From Amycolatopsis vancoresmycina (GTDB lineage Bacteria > Actinomycetota > Actinomycetes > Mycobacteriales > Pseudonocardiaceae): DNA of 64,000 bases. Shown here piece by piece: positions 16,838-23,987 of this stretch; position 1 is the stretch's first letter, and each line of letters opens with the position of its first letter. The stretch lies in assembly GCF_000716785.1 (NCBI RefSeq), contig NZ_JNYY01000022.1, positions 62,001 through 126,000 of the forward strand. The letters run 5' to 3'. The notes under the pieces were generated by a model. It saw only the letters and a program-made list of their open reading frames with translations. It had not been told where the DNA came from and searched no databases. The position numbers were made by a program, and so were the translations under genes.

Positions 16838-18163
16838 ATGTCCTTTTCCCGTACCAGAGCTGCCCTCACGGCGGCGGTGCTGAGCGTCGCGGTCGCCGGC
16901 GTTCCGCAGGCCGCCGCGGCCGGCCCGGCGTTCCCGGCCCACTACGCGGCGCCGTACCTCCAGATCAGCGACGCCGACGCCGGCGACATGGCCGCCGACC
17001 TCAACGCCACCGGCACGAAGTTCTTCACGCTGGCGTTCCTGACCCCGCAGTCCGGCTGCACGCCGGTGTGGGAGGCGAACGGCACCGGCGTCGGCTCGTT
17101 CAAGGCCCAGATCAGCGCCCTGCAGGCGGCGGGCGGCAACGTCATCCCGTCGTTCGGCGGCGCGGAAGGCGGCGAACTGGCCCAGACCTGCACGAACACC
17201 GCCAGCCTGACCGCGGCGTACGCGAACGTCGTCAACACCTACGGCACGCCCCGCCTGGACTTCGACATCGAAGGCGGCACCCTCGGCGACACGGCGTCGA
17301 ACCAGCGTCGCAACTCGGCGCTGGCGGCGCTGCAGCAGCAGAACAGCGCGGTCCAGGTCGACTACACCCTCGCCGTCGACCCGTCGGGCATCCCGTCGAA
17401 CGAGCTCGACCTCCTGCGTGACGCGAAGAACAAGGGCGTCAAGGTCAGCGTGGTCAACCTGATGGTGATGGACTTCTACGACGGCCAGCCGGTCCTCGGC
17501 GACGCGCTGTCGGCGGCGCGCGCGTCGGCGTCGCAGCTGGCGAGCCTGTACGGGATTTCGACGTCGGCGGCCTACGCGATGATGGGCCTGACGCCGATCG
17601 CGGGCCGCAACGACGACGGCGCCCAGTTCAGCCAGTCCGACGCCCAGCAGCTGGAGACGTTCGCCGCCCAGAACGGCGTCGCGGAGCTGTCGTTCTGGGA
17701 GGTCCAGGACTACGACCGGGCCACCGGCTACGCGTACTCGCGCATCTTCAACGCGATCACGGGCGGCGGCACGACCCCGCCCCCGGCGAGCGGCGGCACG
17801 ATCACCGGCTACGGCGGCAAGTGCGTCGACGTGGCCGGAGCGTCGACGGCGAACGGCACGGCGATCGACCTGTACACGTGCAACGGGACGAACGCGCAGC
17901 AGTGGACGTCGACCTCGGGCACACTGCGGGCGCTGGGCAAGTGCCTGGACGTGGCCGCGGCGGGCACGGCGAACGGGACGAAGGTCCAGCTCTACGACTG
18001 CAACGGCACCGGCGCCCAGCAGTGGAACCGGTCGGGAAACCAGCTGGTCAACCCGGCCTCGGGCAAGTGCCTGGACGCCACCGGCCCGAGCTCGGCCGAC
18101 GGCACCCCGCTGCAGATCTGGACCTGCACCGGCGCGGCGAACCAGTCCTGGACCCTGAACTGA
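16838..18163 (+). CDS. Secreted GH18 chitinase-like protein with C-terminal ricin-type lectin domain
   Basis: A 441-aa protein with a Sec signal peptide (about 1-28), a GH18 TIM barrel (about 32-305) and a ricin-B/CBM13 beta-trefoil (about 318-441) with three QxW repeats (QQW, QQW, QSW) and paired Cys. The catalytic DxxDxDxE motif appears as RLDFDIEG, with Glu145 as proton donor. Such actinomycete proteins hydrolyse chitin or related GlcNAc polymers, with the lectin holding the polysaccharide. Activity is inferred. A dre-like box lies upstream and a bidirectional terminator downstream. Confidence 0.92.
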   Translation: MSFSRTRAALTAAVLSVAVAGVPQAAAAGPAFPAHYAAPYLQISDADAGDMAADLNATGTKFFTLAFLTPQSGCTPVWEANGTGVGSFKAQISALQAAGGNVIPSFGGAEGGELAQTCTNTASLTAAYANVVNTYGTPRLDFDIEGGTLGDTASNQRRNSALAALQQQNSAVQVDYTLAVDPSGIPSNELDLLRDAKNKGVKVSVVNLMVMDFYDGQPVLGDALSAARASASQLASLYGISTSAAYAMMGLTPIAGRNDDGAQFSQSDAQQLETFAAQNGVAELSFWEVQDYDRATGYAYSRIFNAITGGGTTPPPASGGTITGYGGKCVDVAGASTANGTAIDLYTCNGTNAQQWTSTSGTLRALGKCLDVAAAGTANGTKVQLYDCNGTGAQQWNRSGNQLVNPASGKCLDATGPSSADGTPLQIWTCTGAANQSWTLN

Positions 18164-18169
18164 CGGACC

Positions 18170-18201
18170 GCGGGTGGCCCCCGAGCACGGGGGCCACCCG
18201 C
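18170..18201. terminator. Bidirectional terminator between convergent genes
   Basis: GCGGGTGGCCCCC (18170-18182) and GGGGGCCACCCGC (18189-18201) form a perfect 13-bp stem with a six-base loop. It lies between the stops of the GH18 gene and the leftward Nudix regulator gene, so it can serve both. Confidence 0.85.
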
Positions 18202-18205
18202 TGTT

Positions 18206-18916
18206 TCACGCGCGGGGCCGGAGCATGGCCGGGTGGAGCGTGGTCGCCGGACCACGCCGGTAGACGGTCGCCGGCCGCCCGGGCTGCTTCGACTCCCGTT
18301 TCCCGGCCGGCACCAGGAACCCGGCCACGCTCGTGATCTTGCGGTGGAAGTTCCGCGGATCGAGCCGCTGCCCCCAGACGATCTCGTACACCTCGCGCAG
18401 CTCCGTCATGGTGAACTCCGGCGGGCAGAACGCGGCCGCGAGCGTGGTGTACTCGAGTTTGGCGCGGGCGCGTTCGACCGCGTCCCTGATGATCTTCTTG
18501 TGGTCGAAGGCGATCCGCGTGCGCGGCTTCAGCACCTTCTCGACCGGCATGAGCTTCGCGTCACGGGCGTCCCCGCCGGCCACCGGCTCCGGCAGCCCGG
18601 GTGAAAAGGCGACGTAGCAGACCGTGATCACGCGCCGGCGGGGGTCGCGGTCCGGCGTCCCGTACGTGCGCAGCTGCTCCAGGTGTAACGCGGCCGCGTC
18701 CAGACCCGTCTCTTCACTTAGTTCGCGTGCCGCCGCGTCGTCGAGGCTCTCCGAGGCCGACGCGAGGAAGCCACCCGGCAAGGCCGGCATGCCTTCGTAA
18801 GGCGGGATTCCACGGTTCACCATCATGATCTGCAGCGAGCCGTCGTGCACGGTCAGGACGGCCAGGTCCACCGCGACCGCGACCTCGGGGATCGTCCACT
18901 CGCCGGGCTCAGGCAT
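18206..18916 (-). CDS. Nudix-domain transcriptional regulator (NrtR-like)
   Basis: A 236-aa protein starting at ATG 18916 (TTG 18928 would add four residues). An N-terminal Nudix domain (about 1-145) precedes a winged-helix domain (about 160-220, FTMTELREVYEIVWGQRLDPRNFHRKI), the NrtR layout. NrtR proteins bind ADP-ribose-type ligands and repress NAD metabolism genes. The Nudix box is recognisable (ESLDDAAARELSEETGL) but has one extra residue between the Gly and first Glu, so hydrolysis is uncertain. Leu77 is encoded by TTA (18688-18686). The gene diverges from a nucleoside-phosphorylase-fold gene across a shared operator region. Confidence 0.85.
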   Translation of the reverse strand: MPEPGEWTIPEVAVAVDLAVLTVHDGSLQIMMVNRGIPPYEGMPALPGGFLASASESLDDAAARELSEETGLDAAALHLEQLRTYGTPDRDPRRRVITVCYVAFSPGLPEPVAGGDARDAKLMPVEKVLKPRTRIAFDHKKIIRDAVERARAKLEYTTLAAAFCPPEFTMTELREVYEIVWGQRLDPRNFHRKITSVAGFLVPAGKRESKQPGRPATVYRRGPATTLHPAMLRPRA

Positions 18917-18951
18917 GTTCGACGGCAAAGCCGGTCGGGCTCGGTGGAGTG

Positions 18952-19022
18952 TCCATAGTGCACAGTGTACTCGCGGGTCAATAAATGTCTTATTGACGAG
19001 AATAAGCCGACGGGACTACCTT
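18952..19022. promoter_or_regulatory. Divergent promoter/operator region with two palindromes
   Basis: An AT-rich patch holds a 21-base inverted repeat, GTCAATAA-N5-TTATTGAC (18977-18997), and a 15-base palindrome AGTGCACAGTGTACT (18957-18971, six of seven arm pairs). A rightward promoter is visible: TTGACG (18993-18998), 18 bases, TACCTT (19017-19022). A leftward one is TTGACC (18981-18976), 18 bases, TATGGA (18957-18952). Both -35 boxes fall in the larger repeat, and the smaller palindrome lies mainly in the leftward spacer. This fits control of both transcripts by the Nudix regulator (inference). Confidence 0.6.
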
Positions 19023-19115
19023 GCACGGTGCATCCGGCATCCTGCACCCGTGCGCGGCCGTGCCGCAGGAGCCGTCGATCGAGGGCGCCGCAAGGCGGAG
19101 GAGAGGGAGATCGTC

Positions 19116-19163
19116 ATGGCCGAACGGCACGAAGGGACGGTGGTCGTGTGCTCGCGATCCTGA
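19116..19163 (+). CDS. Possible 15-codon leader ORF overlapping the phosphorylase start
   Basis: ATG 19116 has the best ribosome binding site of the region (GGAGGAGAGGGAG, 19097-19109) but reads only MAERHEGTVVVCSRS before TGA. The phosphorylase frame opens inside it at GTG 19148. It may be a coupling leader. Alternatively, removing two bases in the GTGTG run at 19146-19150 would join it in frame to the phosphorylase as GTVVVLAILTAM, so a frameshift or sequencing error is possible. Confidence 0.35.
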   Translation: MAERHEGTVVVCSRS

Positions 19164-20011
19164 CCGCGATGGAGGTGGAGCGGGCCGCGGTGCGGGCCCG
19201 GATGAGCGGGGTGCGGCGGCACCGGCACCGCGCGGGCACGGTGTTCGAGGTCGGCGAGCTGTCCGGCCGCGAGGTGGCACTGGGCATGGTCGGCAAGGGC
19301 AACGCGGGTGCCGCGGCGGTCGCGGAACGGGCCGTCGCCGAGTTTTCGCCGTCCGCGATGCTGTTCGCGGGCGTCGCCGGCGGGCTGCGCGACTGGCTGC
19401 GGCTCGGTGACGTCGTCGTCGCCCGCAAGGTGCACGCGTTCCACAGCGGCTACAGCGACGACACCGGCTTCCGGAACCGGCCGCAGGCGTGGGAACCGTC
19501 CCACCGGTTGCTGGAACTCGCGCGGGCGCTGGCCAGGGAGGGCAGCTGGGCGGGCGCCGGCCACCGGCCGGAAGTCCACTTCGAGCCGATCGCGGCGGGC
19601 GAGGTGGTGGTCGACGGGCGGACGTCCGGCATCGCGCGTTACCTGCACGACAACTACAACGACGCGGTGGCGGTCGAAATGGAGAGCGCCGGGTTCGCGC
19701 TGACGAGCCACCTCAACGACGACGTCCCGGCGCTGACCGTCCGCGGGATCAGCGACCGCGCCGACGGCGCCAAGGACGCGGCCGACGGGGCGGACTGGCA
19801 GGCCGTCGCCGCCGGGAACGCGGCCGACTTCGTCCGCGCGCTGGCCGCCGAACTCGACGTCCCGGACCGTGGCCGCCCGGCCGAGCGCGCCGATGTGCCG
19901 GTGCTGCACAACACCAACGTGGCCAAGGGCAACGCCCGCGTCGGCCAGCAGATCGGTGCCGTGCACGGGGACCTGAACGTGGCCTCGCAGAACCGGGGAG
20001 AGCACGCGTGA
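19148..20011 (+). CDS. Nucleoside phosphorylase/nucleosidase-fold protein with C-terminal RHIM-like motif
   Basis: A 287-aa protein. Residues 1-240 match the MTAN/purine nucleoside phosphorylase superfamily: the first strand LAILTAMEVERAAV, the GVAGGLRDWLRLGDVVVA loop, the substrate Glu motif VEMES (Glu177, Glu179) and catalytic Asp203 in ISDRAD. Residues 253-276 form an appended motif, HNTNVAKGNARVGQQIGAVHG. This motif recurs at the N-terminus of the next protein and resembles RHIM/bacterial amyloid signalling motifs. Phosphorylase-fold domains serve as effectors in bacterial conflict systems (known); that role here is inferred. The gene overlaps the next one by GTGA. Confidence 0.8.
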   Translation: MLAILTAMEVERAAVRARMSGVRRHRHRAGTVFEVGELSGREVALGMVGKGNAGAAAVAERAVAEFSPSAMLFAGVAGGLRDWLRLGDVVVARKVHAFHSGYSDDTGFRNRPQAWEPSHRLLELARALAREGSWAGAGHRPEVHFEPIAAGEVVVDGRTSGIARYLHDNYNDAVAVEMESAGFALTSHLNDDVPALTVRGISDRADGAKDAADGADWQAVAAGNAADFVRALAAELDVPDRGRPAERADVPVLHNTNVAKGNARVGQQIGAVHGDLNVASQNRGEHA

Positions 20012-22146
20012 GCGAGTTCCACAACGCGAACCACGCGGCCGACGACGCGCACGTCGAGCAGCAGATCGGCGCGATATACGGCGGAACGTTCCACCGCAAC
20101 GAGACGACGTACAACATCAACCCGTCCGACCCGCCGGAGCGGCGGTTCGACGTCGGGCGCGAGCGCCTCAAAGGCGGGATGCCCCGCCTCGCCGAGTCCC
20201 TGTTCCGGGAGCTGGTGGAGCAGGGACGCGATTCGACCGTGCTCGCGTACTACTACGCGTTGTCGATCCTCAGCGACCGCTCGCTCAGCGAGGTCACCGA
20301 CGACATCCACACGCGGTTCTGGGCGGCGGGCCAGATGGCCAGGCGGTTCGCCCACGACGAGTGGCGTGGCGCGATGGACGTGGTGGGGCAGCTCATGTCC
20401 TGCGTGTGGCGGCAGGAAATGGGGGATTCCCCGGACTCGCCCGACCTCGAGAAGGCGACGGCGAACTTCCACCAGCTGCACCCGGAGCGCCAGGCCGAGA
20501 TCAGGAGCCACTTGGCGCTGATCCTCGGCGGCGCGCTGCAGGACACGCTGGACGCGGAGGACGCCCACCGCATCCGGACCGAACGGCTGGAGCACGACCG
20601 GGTCGGCCGGGCGTGGAAGTTCTTCGAGCCGGATCCCGCGCAGCCGCGGTTCTTCGTGCCGGCGCGCACGGCGATCCCGTCGAACGAGTGGGTGAAGGCG
20701 GCCTTCGCGGGCGTGGGTGTGCTCCTGGGGATTTTCGCGTTCCTGGACGGGTTTTCCACCGGCCGCCCGGCGATCGGCGTCATCGCCCTGCTCGTCATGG
20801 TGACGGGGTTCGCCGTCGCGATCTGGGCCGGCCGGGAGCAGGAGCTCGGCACGAGGCGGCTGACCGCCCTCGACCGCGAGCACGGGATCCCGCTGCAGTT
20901 CCAGCCGGCGGCCTCGCCGGGCCACTGGGTGCGCACGGATTTCGTGACGCAGATCCACAAGCTGGTCGAGCTGCGCTTCTGGGCGGCCCGCCCGAACCCG
21001 CAGGGCAGCTGGGTGGAGGACACGCGCGGGATCTGCGAGTACTACAAGTGGCGGTTCGTGGCGTTGTACGGCAACGCCCAGGTCGACGCGGCCGCGGTGA
21101 ACTGGCTGATCCGCTGGCACGCCCGCCGCGTGGCGGCGGAGTGGCGCAACGGAACGTTGTTCGCCTACCGCGACGAAGTCCGCCCGGCCCCCTCGGTGCT
21201 GTTCGCCCACCGCGCGGGAATGGTCGTCGCGGCAGCGGGCGCCCTGATCATGCTGGCCGGCTACGGCGGTTTCGCGGGCGCGGGGTTGTTCCTCGGCATC
21301 GGCGGCTACTTCGCGGTGAAGCAGGGCCTGCACATCCTGGTGGCCCAGCAGTTCCAGACGGAGGAGAACGAGCGCGGCCAGCGTCTGCTGAGGGAGGAGG
21401 AGCAGGCGTACACGAGCTGGTTGCAGGTGCTGGCGGACCGCCCGGACGACGCGGAGATGGCGCGCTGGCTGGACCTGGACAAGGCGTACCTCAAGACGGA
21501 GGCGTTGCGCCGCTGCGCCCTGACGAACCGCGACCTGGTGGCGCACGTGACGTTGACGGAGGGAGCGGCGAACGCCCGCCGAGCCCGCGTCCTGGGCGGC
21601 CCGATGCGGTATTCGCGGTACGTGATCCTGGTGTTCTTGCTGACCCGCAGCGGAGTCCGCGAGATAGAGGTGGACTTGGACTTCCTGAAGGCGAACGTCC
21701 ACGACGAGCGCCGGACATCGTTCCGTTACGACGCACTGGCAGCAGCCCGCGTCGCCGAGGTGGGCGTCCGCTACGCGGCAGGCTGGCGCTACGAAATCCT
21801 CAACGGCGACAGCCAGGTCCTGATGCAATCGCAGTCCCTGCGCAAGCGGGCATTCCGCCTGACCCTGGTGAGCGGCGAGAAGATTTCGGTGGTGGCCGAG
21901 GGATTCGAGGGCTTGACGGACGAGAACCTCGAGAACGAGGCAATGCTGCAGCGCATGGCCATGGAATCATCGGGCATCGCGGGCGCCCTGCACGTACTGG
22001 AGGCGGTCTCGGCGGAGGGCAGGGACTGGATAACGAGGGAGCAGGAGCGCCGCCGCCGCCGGTCCGAGGATTGGAGACGCCGCAACCACGGCCCGGACCT
22101 CCTGGGTAGCGAGGGCTACCGGACAGGAGCGGCTCCGATCACCTAG
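20008..22146 (+). CDS. Four-helix membrane protein with N-terminal RHIM-like motif, partner of the phosphorylase-fold protein
   Basis: A 712-aa protein from GTG 20008, overlapping the previous stop (GTGA) with GGGGAG upstream. Residues 4-28 (HNANHAADDAHVEQQIGAIYGG) repeat the C-terminal motif of the upstream protein with about 12 identities in 22. A helical, repeat-like cytosolic region follows (about 50-205). Two membrane helices come next (about 229-247 and 255-275), a soluble segment (277-400), two more helices (about 403-421 and 423-440) and a long charged C-terminus (450-712). I do not recognise a named family. The shared motif and coupling suggest a membrane sensor or scaffold recruiting the phosphorylase effector (inference). 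Confidence 0.75.
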   Translation: MSEFHNANHAADDAHVEQQIGAIYGGTFHRNETTYNINPSDPPERRFDVGRERLKGGMPRLAESLFRELVEQGRDSTVLAYYYALSILSDRSLSEVTDDIHTRFWAAGQMARRFAHDEWRGAMDVVGQLMSCVWRQEMGDSPDSPDLEKATANFHQLHPERQAEIRSHLALILGGALQDTLDAEDAHRIRTERLEHDRVGRAWKFFEPDPAQPRFFVPARTAIPSNEWVKAAFAGVGVLLGIFAFLDGFSTGRPAIGVIALLVMVTGFAVAIWAGREQELGTRRLTALDREHGIPLQFQPAASPGHWVRTDFVTQIHKLVELRFWAARPNPQGSWVEDTRGICEYYKWRFVALYGNAQVDAAAVNWLIRWHARRVAAEWRNGTLFAYRDEVRPAPSVLFAHRAGMVVAAAGALIMLAGYGGFAGAGLFLGIGGYFAVKQGLHILVAQQFQTEENERGQRLLREEEQAYTSWLQVLADRPDDAEMARWLDLDKAYLKTEALRRCALTNRDLVAHVTLTEGAANARRARVLGGPMRYSRYVILVFLLTRSGVREIEVDLDFLKANVHDERRTSFRYDALAAARVAEVGVRYAAGWRYEILNGDSQVLMQSQSLRKRAFRLTLVSGEKISVVAEGFEGLTDENLENEAMLQRMAMESSGIAGALHVLEAVSAEGRDWITREQERRRRRSEDWRRRNHGPDLLGSEGYRTGAAPIT

Positions 22147-22156
22147 AGTGTGCGGT

Positions 22157-22233
22157 GCCCCCGTAGCCCAACCGGCAGAGGCAGTCGACTTAAAATCGAT
22201 TCAGTGCGGGTTCGAGTCCCGTCGGGGGCACCA
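22157..22233 (+). tRNA. tRNA with UAA anticodon (nominal tRNA-Leu) but short variable loop
   Basis: A full cloverleaf: acceptor GCCCCCG (22157-22163)/CGGGGGC (22223-22229), discriminator A, encoded CCA 22231-22233. The D-arm carries GG at 22174-22175. The anticodon stem is GTCGA/TCGAT with loop CTTAAAA and anticodon TAA at 22191-22193. The T-arm GCGGG/CCCGT has loop TTCGAGT. The anticodon reads UUA, so the formal call is tRNA-Leu. The variable region is only five bases (TCAGT), while bacterial tRNA-Leu normally has a long variable arm. The body resembles tRNA-Lys. It begins 10 bases after the membrane protein stop. Confidence 0.85.
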
Positions 22234-22272
22234 CCTGCACAGCCGCGGCCGACGTGCCGATGGGGAGGCGTC

Positions 22273-23928
22273 ATGCAGCTGTACATCAGCGTGGTCGAAG
22301 GTCGGCCGGATCCCCTGGCCGGCCGAGTCGAAGGCGTCCTGCGGGCCGCCTCCGTGGACAGCGGCAGTCTCGAACGCTGGTACGAGGCGGACCGCGCGGT
22401 GTTCGGCAAGGAAGTGGTGGTCCACGCCGGACCCCAGGCCACGATCGGGGAACTCTGCGACGAGGCTTTGCGCGTCGCGCATGCAGAGGGGCTGTCCACC
22501 ATTTCCCTCGCCGATGCGCGGCGGGTGCAAGGAGGAATGCGCGACTCGTCCATACAATGGGAACAAGAGTTCGGCGCTTCGCCCAACGTGATGGGGAACT
22601 ACTGCCGCCTGCTGCCGGGTCGGGAATGCGTTCTGATCGGTATCGAAATCACCGAACTGACCGACGACTACCAGCCTCTGCCGGTGGCGGAGACGCTGGA
22701 CCGGGCCGGGTTCACCGACGGCGACCGCCTTGTCCTGCGTATCGAAACGATGCCGCCGAGAACGGGGCCCGCCCCGGAGCCCGTCCCCGCCCAGGCGTTG
22801 CCTGTTCCCGATCCCGAGACGATGCTGTCCGTGCTCCAGCTCGCGGCCACGTCCGACAGCGCTCGCACGATCCCGCGGTTGTGGGGCGTGCTGCTGTACA
22901 CCGAAGCCGATACCGCGGTCGCCACCTACGTGCGCGCCCAGTTCGACGAGCTGAACGCCCTGACCGGCCCGCTGCTGAGCGTTCTGGTTATGGAACGTCC
23001 CGCCAGCTGGCGTACCGCGTGCCGTTACTGGCGGCAAACGCTGGAGCCGCCGCTGTACCGGGCGTTCTCCGCAATGCGGTGGCTGTCATGGCTGCCCTAC
23101 GACAAACACCGCTGCCACGACATCGCCCGGCAGCTGGACATCCCGCCCGACCACCTTCCCTGCCTCGCGCTGTTCCCGGGCGCCGACACCGGGCAGCGGC
23201 TGGTGTTCCCCATCCGCTCGGCGACTCCGGACGCGTTCCGCCGCCTGTTCGGTGCGATCAACAATGCCATCAGCCCTCTTGGAGCCGAGCCTGCGTCGCC
23301 CCGGCGGCCCGCACACCGGAAAGACCCTGTTCCGTACCGGATGGGCTGGCTGCCGTCCTGGCGTTACTCCTCGCTGCTCCGCGGAAACGCCGGCGACGAC
23401 GTCATGGCCGAAGAGGCCGTCGAAACCGTGCGGGCGATAACCGGTTCGGCGGCACGCCTCGACGAACGGGCCTTCGCAGAAGTGCGTGCTGCCGAAGAGC
23501 GTATTCTTGCTGCCATCGAACCGGTGCCGGACCGTGCGGGCCGATTCGAGCTGTACGGGAGCACCGTTTTCATCCACCACGGAGGGGGTTCGTTGACCGA
23601 GAACTTCAACTTCTACGGGCAGACCACATTCATCAATCGCCCGGTCGACACCGTTGTCAAGGATTTCCAGCAGACCTACGGGTCCGTGCAGCACCAGGAG
23701 AGCCTTTCCGAGCTGCTGCGTGCGATCCTCACAGCGAAGCTGCCGGAAAGCGAAAAGGCGCAGGCCGCCCAGGCCGTCAGCCGGATCGCCACCGACCTCG
23801 CCGTGCCGGACCCCAAGGCCGCGAGCGCCAAACTCGCGACCCTCCGCACCACCCTCACCGCGGCGGCCGGTGCCGCTCTGCCGGCACTGGAAATCATCAA
23901 CAAACTCCTTTCACTCCTGGGGCATTGA
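22273..23928 (+). CDS. Multidomain protein of unknown function with tandem YGxTxFI motifs
   Basis: A 551-aa protein from ATG 22273 with GGGGAGG upstream. The N-terminus (about 1-160) looks alpha/beta, perhaps ubiquitin-like at its end (DGDRLVLRIE). The middle (about 205-350) contains a VLLYTEADTAVATYVRAQFDELNAL pattern that could be thioredoxin-like (weak inference). Near the C-terminus, YGSTVFI (428-434) and YGQTTFI (448-454) repeat at 20-residue spacing, followed by NRPVDTVVKDFQQTYG and a helical tail. No signal peptide or membrane segment is visible. Its place beside the tRNA and the RHIM-motif pair suggests an immunity or signalling role. I do not recognise a named family. Confidence 0.7.
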   Translation: MQLYISVVEGRPDPLAGRVEGVLRAASVDSGSLERWYEADRAVFGKEVVVHAGPQATIGELCDEALRVAHAEGLSTISLADARRVQGGMRDSSIQWEQEFGASPNVMGNYCRLLPGRECVLIGIEITELTDDYQPLPVAETLDRAGFTDGDRLVLRIETMPPRTGPAPEPVPAQALPVPDPETMLSVLQLAATSDSARTIPRLWGVLLYTEADTAVATYVRAQFDELNALTGPLLSVLVMERPASWRTACRYWRQTLEPPLYRAFSAMRWLSWLPYDKHRCHDIARQLDIPPDHLPCLALFPGADTGQRLVFPIRSATPDAFRRLFGAINNAISPLGAEPASPRRPAHRKDPVPYRMGWLPSWRYSSLLRGNAGDDVMAEEAVETVRAITGSAARLDERAFAEVRAAEERILAAIEPVPDRAGRFELYGSTVFIHHGGGSLTENFNFYGQTTFINRPVDTVVKDFQQTYGSVQHQESLSELLRAILTAKLPESEKAQAAQAVSRIATDLAVPDPKAASAKLATLRTTLTAAAGAALPALEIINKLLSLLGH

Positions 23929-23987
23929 CGCACCGGCGGTCCCATGAAGGGCGGCCGCCACGCCCGGAATGCGGCAGGATGCCTGCC

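Noticed and set aside
18965..19147. Upstream extension of the phosphorylase frame to 18965
   Set aside because: It would begin inside the operator, before the predicted promoter -10, and adds a Cys/Arg-rich stretch unlike the family; GTG 19148 matches the first strand.
22157..22233. Calling the tRNA bldA
   Set aside because: The anticodon fits, but the long variable arm that defines bldA-type tRNA-Leu is absent.
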